From Parapusillimonas granuli (GTDB lineage Bacteria; Pseudomonadota; Gammaproteobacteria; Burkholderiales; Burkholderiaceae_B), in assembly GCF_013416525.1 (NCBI RefSeq), contig NZ_JACCEM010000001.1, forward strand, positions 62,001 to 126,000: DNA of 64,000 nucleotides, in the 5' to 3' direction. The notes under the pieces are model-generated. The model was not told the DNA's origin. It saw nothing but the letters and a program-made list of their open reading frames with translations, and did no database searches. A program made the position numbers and the translations under genes. Below are positions 34,845-43,388 of the stretch, piece by piece (within the stretch, counting starts at the first letter, position 1; each line of letters opens with the position of its first letter).

Positions 34845-35971
34845 GCCTCTTCCTTTTCGATTGCCGCCAGCGCCGGCGGCGCGTGGCGATACGTGGCCGG
34901 TGTCCGGCTCAGGCTGATGGGCGACGCGAGACCTTTATACTCGTCCTCCAGCTCGACCACCAGCCCCGCATGGCGGGTATGCGGGTCGCACAAGGCGTCT
35001 TCCACCGTATTCACGGGCGCGCACGGCACGCCGATCCGCATCAGTTCCAGCGCCAGGCTCCGTCCGTCCTCGGGTTTCAGCGCCGCTTCCAGCAGCGCCT
35101 TCAATGCCGCGCGGTTCACCGAGCGGGAAGGATTGGTGGAGAAGCGCGGGTCGGAAGGAAGTTCGTCCAGGCCCAGACGGCGGCAAAACAAGCCGAATTG
35201 CGCATCGTTGCCCACGGCCAGGTAAATGTGCCCATTGGCGGTGGGATAGCTGTCGTACGGATAGATGTTGGGATGCGCGTTGCCCGTCGGAGCGGGGCAG
35301 CGGCCCGTCGCAAAATAATTGGGGGCATGGGGGTGCAGCATGGACAAGGCATTGGCATACAAAGTGGTTTCCACCAGCTGCCCCATGCCTGTGCGCTCCC
35401 GGTTCTGAAGCGCCAGCAGGACGCCGATGACCGCATTCAGGCCGGTGGTCATGTCCACGATGGGCAAGCCCACCCTCAAGGGTCCCGTCGAGTGGTCGCC
35501 GTTCACGCTCATCAGGCCGCACAGCGCCTGCATTGCCGTGTCATAGGCGGGCAAGCCCCCATAAGGGCCGGTCGAGCCGAAGCCCGACACCCTGCAATGC
35601 ACCAGGCGGGGAAATCTTTCCGTGAAGCCGGAAACGTCGATTCCCCATTTTTTCAGCGTCGATTCCTTGAAGTTCTCTATGAGCACGTCGGCCGTCTCGA
35701 GCATCGCAAAGAAGCGGCTTCGCCCGGTTTCGGATGCGAGGTCCAGCGTCACGCCCTTTTTGTTCCGGTTCGCGCCCGAGAAATATGCCGAGTTCCTGCC
35801 CAGATAGGGAGGCCCCCACTGCCGAGTGTCGTCACCCGCCGGGCCTTCGACCTTGATGACCTCGGCCCCGTGGTCGCCCAGGATCTGGCCCGCGATCGGC
35901 CCGCCGAGTACCCTCGAGGCGTCGATCACGCGGATGCCGCTCAATGCCCCGCCGCTTTCTGTCTTCAACAT
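34841..35971 (-). CDS. CaiB/BaiF family (class III) CoA-transferase
   Basis: This 376-residue protein has GIRVIDASRVLGGPIAGQILGDHGAEVIKVE at the N-terminus and the probable catalytic D144 in PAYDTAMQALCGLMSVNG. LEAALKPEDGRSLALELMRIGVPCAPVNTVEDAL is near the end. It activates a carboxylic acid by CoA transfer and is the first gene of a five-gene operon (CoA-transferase, VOC, thioesterase, LysR, hydratase). ATG 35971 is chosen because AGAAGGA lies nine bases upstream; an ATG six codons earlier lacks a ribosome binding site. Confidence 0.9.
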   Translation of the reverse strand: MLKTESGGALSGIRVIDASRVLGGPIAGQILGDHGAEVIKVEGPAGDDTRQWGPPYLGRNSAYFSGANRNKKGVTLDLASETGRSRFFAMLETADVLIENFKESTLKKWGIDVSGFTERFPRLVHCRVSGFGSTGPYGGLPAYDTAMQALCGLMSVNGDHSTGPLRVGLPIVDMTTGLNAVIGVLLALQNRERTGMGQLVETTLYANALSMLHPHAPNYFATGRCPAPTGNAHPNIYPYDSYPTANGHIYLAVGNDAQFGLFCRRLGLDELPSDPRFSTNPSRSVNRAALKALLEAALKPEDGRSLALELMRIGVPCAPVNTVEDALCDPHTRHAGLVVELEDEYKGLASPISLSRTPATYRHAPPALAAIEKEEA

Positions 35972-36080
35972 GCTTTCCTTCTGAATCAATTGGCGAACCG
36001 ATGCCGTCGGACCACCTCACGCCGACAAGTGTAGGAAAACATATCCCCGCGATGATTCAAATTAAATATCGCGCTATTGG

Positions 36081-36093
36081 TTTATCAGATAAA
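36081..36093. promoter_or_regulatory. LysR-type T-N11-A palindrome in a divergent promoter region
   Basis: TTTATC-A-GATAAA is a perfect 6+1+6 palindrome with exact T-N11-A geometry. It lies 109 bases from the CoA-transferase start and 55 bases from the Bug start. It is the best candidate site for the LysR protein encoded at 33064-33990, which would control both directions. Confidence 0.6.
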
Positions 36094-36147
36094 TCCCGCG
36101 TGAGCCCGCTGCTAAGATCCGCCGGGCCAACATACAGGAGACTGACA

Positions 36148-37122
36148 ATGACATTCCGATCCTTCGTCGCCGCCGGCCTGGCGGCGCTCACTCTCGGTTT
36201 AACAGGCGCAGCGCATGCCACCGACGAATTTCCATCCCGGCCCATCACCTTCGTGGTGCCTTATGCGCCCGGCGGCCCGGCCGACCTGATCGCGCGCATG
36301 ATCGCGAACAAGATGAGCGAGTTCACCAAAGAGCCGATCATCGTTGAAAACCGGGCCGGCGCCGGCGGCAATATCGCGGGAGACTATATCGCAAGGGCCA
36401 AGAAGGACGGCTATACGCTTCTGTTCGGCTCGTCGCCCGTGCTGGTGATCAATCCCGCCTTGTACAACAACCTGAAGTTCGATCCGCTGAAGGATTTCGA
36501 ACCGATAGCGGAATTCGGCAGCCTGCCCAACGCCGTCCTCGTCACCAGCAACTTGCCAGTGTCCAATACGAAAGAGCTCATCGACTACGCGAAGAAGAAC
36601 ATGGCGACCTATGCGTCCGCCGGCAGCGGGGGCACCACGCATCTGTCGGGACTGATGTTCGCCAAGTCAGCCGGCGTGGAATTGACGCACATCCCGTTCA
36701 AAGGATCGGGCCCCGCCCTGCAGTCCCTGCTTGGGGACCAGGTGACCATGACATTCACCGACGTCTTCACCGCGCATCCCTTCATCGAAGCGGGCAAGCT
36801 GAAGATACTCGGCGTGACGTCGTCGGTGCGCTCAGAGCTGTTTCCGGACGTCAAGACCTTGCAGGAGCAAGGCATGAAAGACATCGACATCAACGTCTTC
36901 TTTGCCCTGCTGGCGCCGGCGGGCATTCCGGACGCCGTGAAAAGCAAGCTTGCGGAATTTTCCGGCCGGGTGCTTGCCGATGCGGAAGTTCAGCAGAAGC
37001 TCAAGGCGCGCGGGCTCATCCTGCCGCCCAGCGCATCGCCTGAATACCTGCGCAAGAAGATGGAAACGGAAACGCCTCTGTGGGCGCAGCTCATCAAAGA
37101 AACCAACGCCAAGATCGATTAA
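36148..37122 (+). CDS. Bug/TctC-type periplasmic substrate-binding protein
   Basis: This 324-residue receptor has a signal peptide cleaved at about GAAHA|TDE. The mature protein has FPSRPITFVVPYAPGGPADLIARM and VENRAGAGGNIAGDYIARAKKDGYTLL, both typical pocket loops. CAGGAG is seven bases before the ATG. It is divergent from the CoA-transferase operon and so probably captures that pathway's carboxylate substrate. No transporter membrane genes are adjacent. Confidence 0.93.
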   Translation: MTFRSFVAAGLAALTLGLTGAAHATDEFPSRPITFVVPYAPGGPADLIARMIANKMSEFTKEPIIVENRAGAGGNIAGDYIARAKKDGYTLLFGSSPVLVINPALYNNLKFDPLKDFEPIAEFGSLPNAVLVTSNLPVSNTKELIDYAKKNMATYASAGSGGTTHLSGLMFAKSAGVELTHIPFKGSGPALQSLLGDQVTMTFTDVFTAHPFIEAGKLKILGVTSSVRSELFPDVKTLQEQGMKDIDINVFFALLAPAGIPDAVKSKLAEFSGRVLADAEVQQKLKARGLILPPSASPEYLRKKMETETPLWAQLIKETNAKID

Positions 37123-37134
37123 GGCCTGTCAACG

Positions 37135-37872
37135 CTAAACCGGCGCCACGCCCAGCGTGGTGCCGCCGCAGATATAGATCATCTGCCCGGTGATGAAGCC
37201 GTTTTCGGGCGCGACCAGGAAGGAGACCAGGCGCGCGACGTCTTCGGGCGTGCCCAGGCGCTTGACGGCGATGCTGTCGATGATGCGCTGGGTGGACGGA
37301 GCGCCCGCCGGGTTGCTGACGCGGAACAATTCGGTGTCGATCGGGCCGGGCCCGATGGCGTTGGCCGTCACGCCGTATTGGCCGAGTTCCATCGCCAGGG
37401 TGCGCATCATGCCCACCATGCCGGCCTTGGTCGTGGAATAGACCAGGCGGTCGTGCTTGCCCAGCGCGGCGCGCGAGGAAATGTTGACTATCCGGCCTTG
37501 GCCGCAGTTCTTGATGGTCGGCAGGAAGTGCTGGACCAGTTTCAGCGGGGTTTCGATGTGCAGCGCGGTGACGATGCGCAGGTCTTCCGCGTTGGCGGAC
37601 TCCACGCTGCCGGGCCGCGTGGCGCCCACGTTGTTGACGAGCGCCGTCACCTGGAAGCGGGCGGCGACCTCGCCGGCGACGCGCGCCGTGTCGGCCGCAT
37701 CGGTCAAGTCGGCCTGGTAGTGGTGGACCTTGTCCAGGGTCCAGTCGGGAATCGACCTGTCGATATTGACGACGGTGGCGCCCTTGGCGGCCAGGTCTTG
37801 CACGATGGCGCGGCCGATGCCGTTGCTGCCGCCCGTGACGACGCAGGTGACGGTACTGTAGGCTTGGTTCAT
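37135..37872 (-). CDS. Short-chain dehydrogenase/reductase
   Basis: This 245-residue classical SDR has VTGGSNGIGRA (NAD(P) motif), LVNNVGA, the catalytic Ser in VNISSRA and Y-x3-K in VYSTTKAG, and a C-terminal NGFITGQMIYICGGTT. ATG 37872 gives the normal N-terminus. It lies beyond a hairpin terminator after the TRAP permease gene, so it may have its own promoter. The substrate is unknown; an alcohol or ketone of the TRAP/flavoprotein pathway is a fair guess. Confidence 0.9.
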   Translation of the reverse strand: MNQAYSTVTCVVTGGSNGIGRAIVQDLAAKGATVVNIDRSIPDWTLDKVHHYQADLTDAADTARVAGEVAARFQVTALVNNVGATRPGSVESANAEDLRIVTALHIETPLKLVQHFLPTIKNCGQGRIVNISSRAALGKHDRLVYSTTKAGMVGMMRTLAMELGQYGVTANAIGPGPIDTELFRVSNPAGAPSTQRIIDSIAVKRLGTPEDVARLVSFLVAPENGFITGQMIYICGGTTLGVAPV

Positions 37873-37921
37873 GGGTGCTGGATTCTTGTGTGGTGTCGTA
37901 GCCTGTGAATATACCAGTTGA

Positions 37922-37951
37922 AAGGCCGGGCCCCGCACGAGACCCGGCCTT
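37922..37951 (-). terminator. Hairpin terminator after the TRAP transporter operon
   Basis: AAGGCCGGG and CCCGGCCTT are perfect 9-base arms around a 12-base loop, starting six bases after the DctM stop codon. On the minus strand the stem ends in CCTTTC. The short U-run suggests a moderate terminator separating the TRAP genes from the SDR gene. Confidence 0.6.
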
Positions 37952-37957
37952 GGACTA

Positions 37958-39304
37958 TCAGGTTCCGAACATCTTGCCGGGCAGCCAAAGCACCAGGTCC
38001 GGGAAGAACACGGTCAGCAGCAGGCCGAGCAGTTGCAGCAGCACGAAGGGAACGATGCCCAGGTAGATCATGCGGGTGGAGACGCTGGGCGGGGCGATGC
38101 CCTTTATATAGAACAAGGCATAGCCGAAGGGCGGCGTCAGGAACGAGGTCTGCAGATTGACCGCGAACAGGATGGCGAACCACAGCATGGCCTGTTCGGA
38201 CGGCATGCCGAAGTCCAGCCCCGCGATGATGGGGGCCACGATGGGGATGACGATGAAGGTGATCTCGACCCAGTCCAGGAACATGCCCAGGATGAACACG
38301 AAGAACATGATCAGGAACATGACCCAATACGGGTCGGCTTCGCCGCTGCTCACGCCCAGCATGTCTTCGATCATCACGTCGCCGCCCAGCTTGCGGAAGA
38401 TCACGCTGAAGATGGTGGCGCCCACCATCACGAACATGATCATGGCGGTGGTCTTGGTGGTGTCCCGGATCACGTCGACGAATTGCCGGAAGGCCAGCTG
38501 GCGCGAGAACAGCGCCAGCAGGAAGGCGCCCAGCGCCCCGAGCGCCGCCGCTTCGGTGGGCGTGGCCACGCCCGCGATGATGGAGCCCAGCACGGCGATG
38601 ATCAGCAGCAGCGGCGCCAGCAGGTCGCGGCACAGCCGCATGAGGGCCGCCGAGACATCGATGTGCTCGGACTTGGGCAGGGGCGGCATGACCTGGGGCC
38701 GGAAGATCGCCAGCACGATCAGGTAGGCGATGTACAGGCCGCCCAGCAGCAGCCCGGGGAACAGCGCCCCCGCGAACAGGTCGCCCACCGAGATGCGCAT
38801 GGTGTCGCCCAGGATGACGAGCATGATGCTGGGCGGGATCAGTATCCCCAGCGTGCCGGTGGCGGCGATCACGCCGGTGGCCAGGCGCGGATCGTAGCGG
38901 CTTTCCAGCATGATGGGCAGCGCCAGCACGCCCATGAGCACGACGGAGGCGCCGATGATGCCGGTGGAGGCGGCCATGACGATGCCGATGATGGTGACGG
39001 CGAAGGCGTAGCCGCCGGGCAGCGGGCCGAGTATGCCCGCCAGCGAACGCAGCAGGCGCTGGGCGATGCCGGATTTTTCCAGCATGAGGCCCATGAACAC
39101 GAACAGCGGCACGGCGATCAGCAGCCAGTTGCTGAGCACGCCGGAAAAGATGCGCGATACGCCGGTCGACAGGAACAGCATGGGGACGTCGGCCAGCACG
39201 GCCACCGCGACGCCTATGCCCGCCAGGACGAAGGCGACGGGGTAGCCGGTGAAGATGCCGGCCAGCAGGGCGACGCACATGAGCAGAGGCCAGAAGTACG
39301 TCAT
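37958..39304 (-). CDS. TRAP transporter large permease (DctM)
   Basis: This 448-residue protein has about 12 membrane helices. FTGYPVAFVLAGIGVAVAVLADVPMLFLS, FMGLMLEKSGIAQRLL, GIVMAASTGIIGASVVLMGVLALPIML, and IAATGTLGILIPPSIMLVI are hallmark blocks. It forms the sodium-driven permease with the DctQ protein, whose gene it overlaps by four bases (ATGA). The in-frame extension to 39742 only crosses DctQ. Confidence 0.94.
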   Translation of the reverse strand: MTYFWPLLMCVALLAGIFTGYPVAFVLAGIGVAVAVLADVPMLFLSTGVSRIFSGVLSNWLLIAVPLFVFMGLMLEKSGIAQRLLRSLAGILGPLPGGYAFAVTIIGIVMAASTGIIGASVVLMGVLALPIMLESRYDPRLATGVIAATGTLGILIPPSIMLVILGDTMRISVGDLFAGALFPGLLLGGLYIAYLIVLAIFRPQVMPPLPKSEHIDVSAALMRLCRDLLAPLLLIIAVLGSIIAGVATPTEAAALGALGAFLLALFSRQLAFRQFVDVIRDTTKTTAMIMFVMVGATIFSVIFRKLGGDVMIEDMLGVSSGEADPYWVMFLIMFFVFILGMFLDWVEITFIVIPIVAPIIAGLDFGMPSEQAMLWFAILFAVNLQTSFLTPPFGYALFYIKGIAPPSVSTRMIYLGIVPFVLLQLLGLLLTVFFPDLVLWLPGKMFGT

Positions 39305-39879
39305 TCTTGCTCCTTTGGCGGCGCCTCGGCCGGCAGCGTGGAGGTGGCCAGCTGGATGCCCAGGCGCAGCACCCGCGCGACGCCGAACACCACCAGCAGC
39401 CCGAAGCCCAGGGGCAGGAACGCCTTGATGATCCAGCGGTCCGACAGCCCGCCGTAGGACGAGCCTTCGCCGGAATGGAAGGCGGCCATCATGTAGTCCC
39501 ATGCGTACACGGTCATGATGACCGTGAAGGGCAGCAGCAGGAAGAGATCGCCCAGCAGGGTGACGATGGCGCGGGTGCGCGGGCTGAAGCGGCAGGCCAG
39601 GAAATCGACGCAGACGTGGCTGTCGTCGTGCAGTGCGTAGACACCGCCCAGCATGGTCATGACAGCGAACAGATGCCACTGCAGTTCGGTCAGGTTGCTG
39701 AGGCTGAGGTGCTCGCCGAACAGCGGCAGCCGCGCATCCCATTCCACCAGCACGTTCATGCGCAAATGCACCATGAGGATGGTCAGGCAGGTGCCGAGCA
39801 CCAGCAGCGGCACCGTCCAGGCCGCCGCCTTGCCGAACCGCGCGCAGCCGCTTTCGACGGCCTTCAGGTAGCGGACCAT
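39301..39879 (-). CDS. TRAP transporter small permease (DctQ)
   Basis: This 192-residue protein has four membrane helices. The E-W pair and loop (SNLTELQWHLFAVMTMLGGVYALHDDSHVCVDFL) match DctQ proteins, and there is a charged C-terminal tail. It is slightly longer than classical DctQ and typical of systems for 2-oxoacid-type ligands. It lies between the DctP and DctM genes, overlapping the latter. Confidence 0.9.
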   Translation of the reverse strand: MVRYLKAVESGCARFGKAAAWTVPLLVLGTCLTILMVHLRMNVLVEWDARLPLFGEHLSLSNLTELQWHLFAVMTMLGGVYALHDDSHVCVDFLACRFSPRTRAIVTLLGDLFLLLPFTVIMTVYAWDYMMAAFHSGEGSSYGGLSDRWIIKAFLPLGFGLLVVFGVARVLRLGIQLATSTLPAEAPPKEQE

Positions 39880-39881
39880 GA

Positions 39882-40955
39882 TCAGTTCAGGCGCGGCAGG
39901 GATTGCAGGTCGGTCCAGCGGCCCACGCGCTTGATGTAGGCCGTGAGCGACTCATAGGCTTCCTTGAAGAGCGGGTCTTTCTCGGCCTCCTGCTGCATGA
40001 CTTGCTGGGCGGTTTCCTGCAGGGCCTTCAAGACCGGTTCGGGGAAGCGCTCGATTTTCACGCCCGCTTTTTCGATGGCTTCGATGGCGTCGATCTGGGC
40101 GCCCATCTGGTCATAGTTGTTGTAGGTGATGTTGGCGTAGCAGGCTTCGGTCATGGCCTTCTGCTGTTTCTCGGTGAAGGAATCCCATACTTTCTTGTTG
40201 ATGATGATGCTGTCCCAGCTGGACGGCTGGTGCCAGCCCGGGAAATAGTAGTATTTGGCGATCTTCTGCAGGCCCAGGCCGAGGTCCAGCTGCGGCGTGG
40301 CGAACTCGGCCGCGTCGATGCGGCCGCGCTCGAGCGAGACGAAGATTTCGCCGGCGGGCACCAACTGCACGGTCGCGCCCAGCCGTTCCATGGTCTTGGC
40401 CCCCAGCCCGGCGATGCGCATCTTCAGGCCTTTCAGGTCCTCGACGGACTTGATTTCCTTGTTGAACCAGCCGCCGGCCTCGGGCGCCACCAGGTGGCAG
40501 GGCAGGATCTTGACGTTGTGCGGATCGTAGGCCTTCTGGATGATTTCCAGGCCGCCGCCCTTGAACATCCAGCCCAGGAACAGGGTGGGATCCGGCCCGA
40601 AGGGCATGGAGCCGATCAGGTTCGCCACGGGTATCGTGCCGGACCAGTAGCCGATCCAGTCGAAGCCCATGGGAATGGAGCCGTTGGAGACCGCGCCGAA
40701 TACTTCGAAGGGCGGCACGAATTCGCCGGCGCCATGCACCTTGATCTGGATTTCATTATTGGTCATGAGCGCCACGCGTTCGGCCCACTTGACCGGGCTG
40801 GAGCCGATGGACGGCACCTGCAGCGAAAACACGCTTTGCAGGTCCAGGCGCTTGACCTGGGCGCCCGCCGGCGCCGACAGGGCCAGGGCGGCCAGGCTCA
40901 GCGCCCCCGCCAGCACGGTTTTATTGAACGCGGACTTCAATTTGAACGCTGACAT
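39882..40955 (-). CDS. TRAP transporter substrate-binding protein (DctP/TakP type)
   Basis: This 357-residue periplasmic receptor has a signal peptide that ends at about PAGAQ, and a preceding CAGGAGACGAAA ribosome binding region. It has LQSVFSLQVPSIG, GLKMRIAGLGAKTMERLGATVQLVPAGEIFVSLERGRIDAAEF (the Arg that salt-bridges a carboxylate), and PSSWDSIIINKKVWDSFTEKQQ. The YYYFPGWHQPSSW block is typical of TakP-like, 2-oxoacid/lactate-binding receptors. It lies between the flavoprotein and the permease genes. Confidence 0.93.
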   Translation of the reverse strand: MSAFKLKSAFNKTVLAGALSLAALALSAPAGAQVKRLDLQSVFSLQVPSIGSSPVKWAERVALMTNNEIQIKVHGAGEFVPPFEVFGAVSNGSIPMGFDWIGYWSGTIPVANLIGSMPFGPDPTLFLGWMFKGGGLEIIQKAYDPHNVKILPCHLVAPEAGGWFNKEIKSVEDLKGLKMRIAGLGAKTMERLGATVQLVPAGEIFVSLERGRIDAAEFATPQLDLGLGLQKIAKYYYFPGWHQPSSWDSIIINKKVWDSFTEKQQKAMTEACYANITYNNYDQMGAQIDAIEAIEKAGVKIERFPEPVLKALQETAQQVMQQEAEKDPLFKEAYESLTAYIKRVGRWTDLQSLPRLN

Positions 40956-40982
40956 TTTCGTCTCCTGGAATAGTAGTTGTGG

Positions 40983-42686
40983 TCATGGGTTCTGCTGAGC
41001 GAGGTGCTTGCCGGCGATGTAGCCGAAAGTCAGTGCCGGGCCGAGCGTGATGCCGGCCCCGGGGTAGTTGCCGCCCATGATGCTGGCGATGTCGTTGCCG
41101 ACGGCGTACAGGCCCGGGATGGGCCGGCGCTGCCCGTCGAGCACGCGCGACAGCCCGTCCGTCGCCAGCCCGGCAAAGGTGCCGATGTCGCCCACCACGA
41201 GCTTGATGGCGTAGTACGGCCCGCGGCCCAGCGGGGCGAGGCATGGATTGGGCAGGCGGGTGGCGTCGCCCTGGTAGCGGTTGTAGGCCTTGGAGCCCTT
41301 GCCGAACAGCGGGTCTTTGCCTTCGGCGGCGTGGCGGTCGTATTCTTCGACGGTCGCCTGCAGCGCGGCCGCGTCCACGCCGATTCTGGCGGCGAGCTCG
41401 GCCAGCGTGGCGCCGCGCTTCAGGTAGCCGTTGCGCAAGTATTTGCCGTAGGGCACGGGGAAGGGCGCGACGCAGCCCAGGCCGTAGCGCCGCAGGGTCT
41501 TGTGGCTGCATAGCAGCCATGCGCCGACCTCGGACCGGCCGGCGGCCCGGCAGGCGGCGACCATGTCCTGCACGAAATCGTGGTAGGAGTTCCCTTCGTT
41601 GGTGAAACGCCTGCCCTGCGCGGTCACGGCGATCACGCCGGGCTTGGCCCGGTCGATGAAATGCGGCATCACCCCTTGCGTGCCGTCGTCGCGCTCGACC
41701 ACCGAGGTCGGCACCCAGGCGGCGGCTTGCGGAATGGTCGCATCCACCCAGCCGCCCACGGCTTCGGCCATGCGCAGGCCGTCGCCGGTATTGCCGGGCG
41801 GCGACGGCGTATGGTGTTCCCGCCCGGTGGGGGCATGCGGGAACAAGGCCTTGCGCCGCTCGATGTCGTGGGGAAAGCCGCCGCAGGCCAGCACGACGCC
41901 GCGCCGCGCCCGCAGCGTGCTTTGCGCGCCGCCGCGTTCGATGCGCACGCCCACGACCCTGCCCTGCTCGGTGACCAGCGACAGCGCGCGGGTCGACAGC
42001 CACAAGGGGATGCCCAGGTCCATGGCCGCCCGCCGCAGCCGCCCCGCCAGGGCGTTGCCGTTGGTCAGCGTCATGCCGCGGCCGTGGCGCCGGACGTCCA
42101 GCAGGTGCCGGCCCAGCCGGCGGCATACGAACAGGAACGAAGGCAGCGAACGGAAGGCCCGCATGAAATGCAGGATTTCTTTGCCCGAACCCAGCATCAT
42201 GCCGAACACGGTGAGTTCCGGCAGAGGCGGCGCCAGGTGCTTGATTTCGTCGCCGAGCTCGCGGCCGTCGAAGGGGCGCGTGACCATGGAGCGGCCGCCG
42301 GGCTGCCCGCCGGGCGCTTCGGCATGGTAGTCGGGGAAGACCGCGGGCATGTCGAATTGCACGACGGTTTCGCGGGTGAAGAAATCCACGGCTTCGGGGC
42401 CGTACTTCAGGAAGGCGCCGACTCTTTCCGGGTCGAAATGCGCGCCGGCTTCGTGCCGCAGATAGCCCAGCGCGGCGCCGTCCGGCTCGATGATGGCCTG
42501 TTCCTTGGCCAGGCGCGTGCCCGGTATCCAGAGCCAGCCGCCCGAGCGCGCGGTGGTGCCGCCGAATTGCGCTTCTTTTTCGATCACGAGGACGTCCAGG
42601 CCGTTCGCCGCGGCGGTCACGGCCGCCGCCATGCCCGATGCGCCCGAACCGATGACCACGACATCGTAATCCGCTGCCTGTTGCAC
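40983..42686 (-). CDS. FAD-dependent 3-ketosteroid-dehydrogenase-like oxidoreductase
   Basis: This 567-residue flavoprotein has the FAD-binding Rossmann motif YDVVVIGSGASGMAAAVTAAANGLDVLVIEK near the N-terminus, FGGTTARSGGWLWIPG, and the C-terminal FAD block GLYAVGNDIASIMGGNYPGAGITLGPALTFGYIAG. The pattern fits the ketosteroid delta-1-dehydrogenase / fumarate reductase flavoprotein family. Start GTG 42686 is preferred: AAGGAGG lies eight bases upstream and the upstream in-frame extension is not family-like. It is first in the TRAP operon, so it probably acts on the imported ligand. Confidence 0.87.
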   Translation of the reverse strand: MQQAADYDVVVIGSGASGMAAAVTAAANGLDVLVIEKEAQFGGTTARSGGWLWIPGTRLAKEQAIIEPDGAALGYLRHEAGAHFDPERVGAFLKYGPEAVDFFTRETVVQFDMPAVFPDYHAEAPGGQPGGRSMVTRPFDGRELGDEIKHLAPPLPELTVFGMMLGSGKEILHFMRAFRSLPSFLFVCRRLGRHLLDVRRHGRGMTLTNGNALAGRLRRAAMDLGIPLWLSTRALSLVTEQGRVVGVRIERGGAQSTLRARRGVVLACGGFPHDIERRKALFPHAPTGREHHTPSPPGNTGDGLRMAEAVGGWVDATIPQAAAWVPTSVVERDDGTQGVMPHFIDRAKPGVIAVTAQGRRFTNEGNSYHDFVQDMVAACRAAGRSEVGAWLLCSHKTLRRYGLGCVAPFPVPYGKYLRNGYLKRGATLAELAARIGVDAAALQATVEEYDRHAAEGKDPLFGKGSKAYNRYQGDATRLPNPCLAPLGRGPYYAIKLVVGDIGTFAGLATDGLSRVLDGQRRPIPGLYAVGNDIASIMGGNYPGAGITLGPALTFGYIAGKHLAQQNP

Positions 42687-43080
42687 GGGTTTTGCCTCCT
42701 TGCTGGTGCCGCTGCGCGGCGTTTTCTTGATATTAGTTAATAACAGATATGTTCGTTGTTTGCATCGGTCGCCGTAAAGAGGGCCGGCCACTGGGAATAA
42801 CGCCTATTGAAAAAAGCTCGACCTGATAGTAGATGCGTGATATCATCGACCTGCTGAACACAGGCCCTCGCCCGCATTTCGCGGCCCAGCCACTTCTTGT
42901 CACCAGCATGCGCATGAACCATGCGCCGCCGGTTGCTCCATACACGCTTCCTTCCAGAAGCGCAGCAAAACGCCCACTTGGCGTCACGAAGCACCCAACG
43001 CCCCTGACCGCAACGCGGTTTCCCGGATGCCTGCGCGCAGCCGGCCCGGTGCTTTTTATGTTTTTTATGAGGAAAAATCC
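42687..43080. other. Intergenic region upstream of infA and of the TRAP operon
   Basis: These 394 bases lie between divergent genes. No convincing gene is visible. The end next to the flavoprotein is AT-rich and holds TATTA-GT-TAATA at 42731-42742, a possible operator for the minus-strand operon. The infA side has ATGAGGAAAAATCC directly before the start. No clear sigma-70 promoter could be set with confidence. Confidence 0.5.
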
Positions 43081-43338
43081 ATGGCCAAAGAAGAATTGAT
43101 TGAAATGTCAGGACTCGTTACCGAAGTGTTGCCCGATTCCCGCTTTCGCGTCACGCTCGATAACGGCCATCCCGTCGTCGCGTACACCGGCGGCAAAATG
43201 CGCAAGCACCATATCCGCATCCTCGCCGGCGACAAGGTCTCGCTGGAAATGTCCCCCTACGACCTCAGCAAGGCCCGCATCACCTTCCGCCATATCGCCG
43301 GTCGCCCCGCCGCCGCTGTTACGCGTCGTCGCCGTTAA
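43081..43338 (+). CDS. infA: Translation initiation factor IF-1 (C-terminally extended form)
   Basis: This 85-residue S1/OB-fold protein has [70 protein letters not shown] (split over residues 1-70), clearly IF-1. It has about 15 extra residues at the end, [16 protein letters not shown] second infA with such a basic tail, unlinked to the ribosomal protein operon, is common in betaproteobacteria. GAGGAA lies eight bases upstream of the ATG. Confidence 0.95.
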   Translation: MAKEELIEMSGLVTEVLPDSRFRVTLDNGHPVVAYTGGKMRKHHIRILAGDKVSLEMSPYDLSKARITFRHIAGRPAAAVTRRRR

Positions 43339-43388
43339 GCGGCCGGGCTGGCCGTACAATCGATCACAACGTTCACTTTCAAAAAGGA

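Noticed and set aside
38033-39457. Plus-strand open frame of 474 codons over the TRAP permease gene
   Set aside because: Extremely Gln/His/Asp-rich product typical of antisense to a membrane protein gene.
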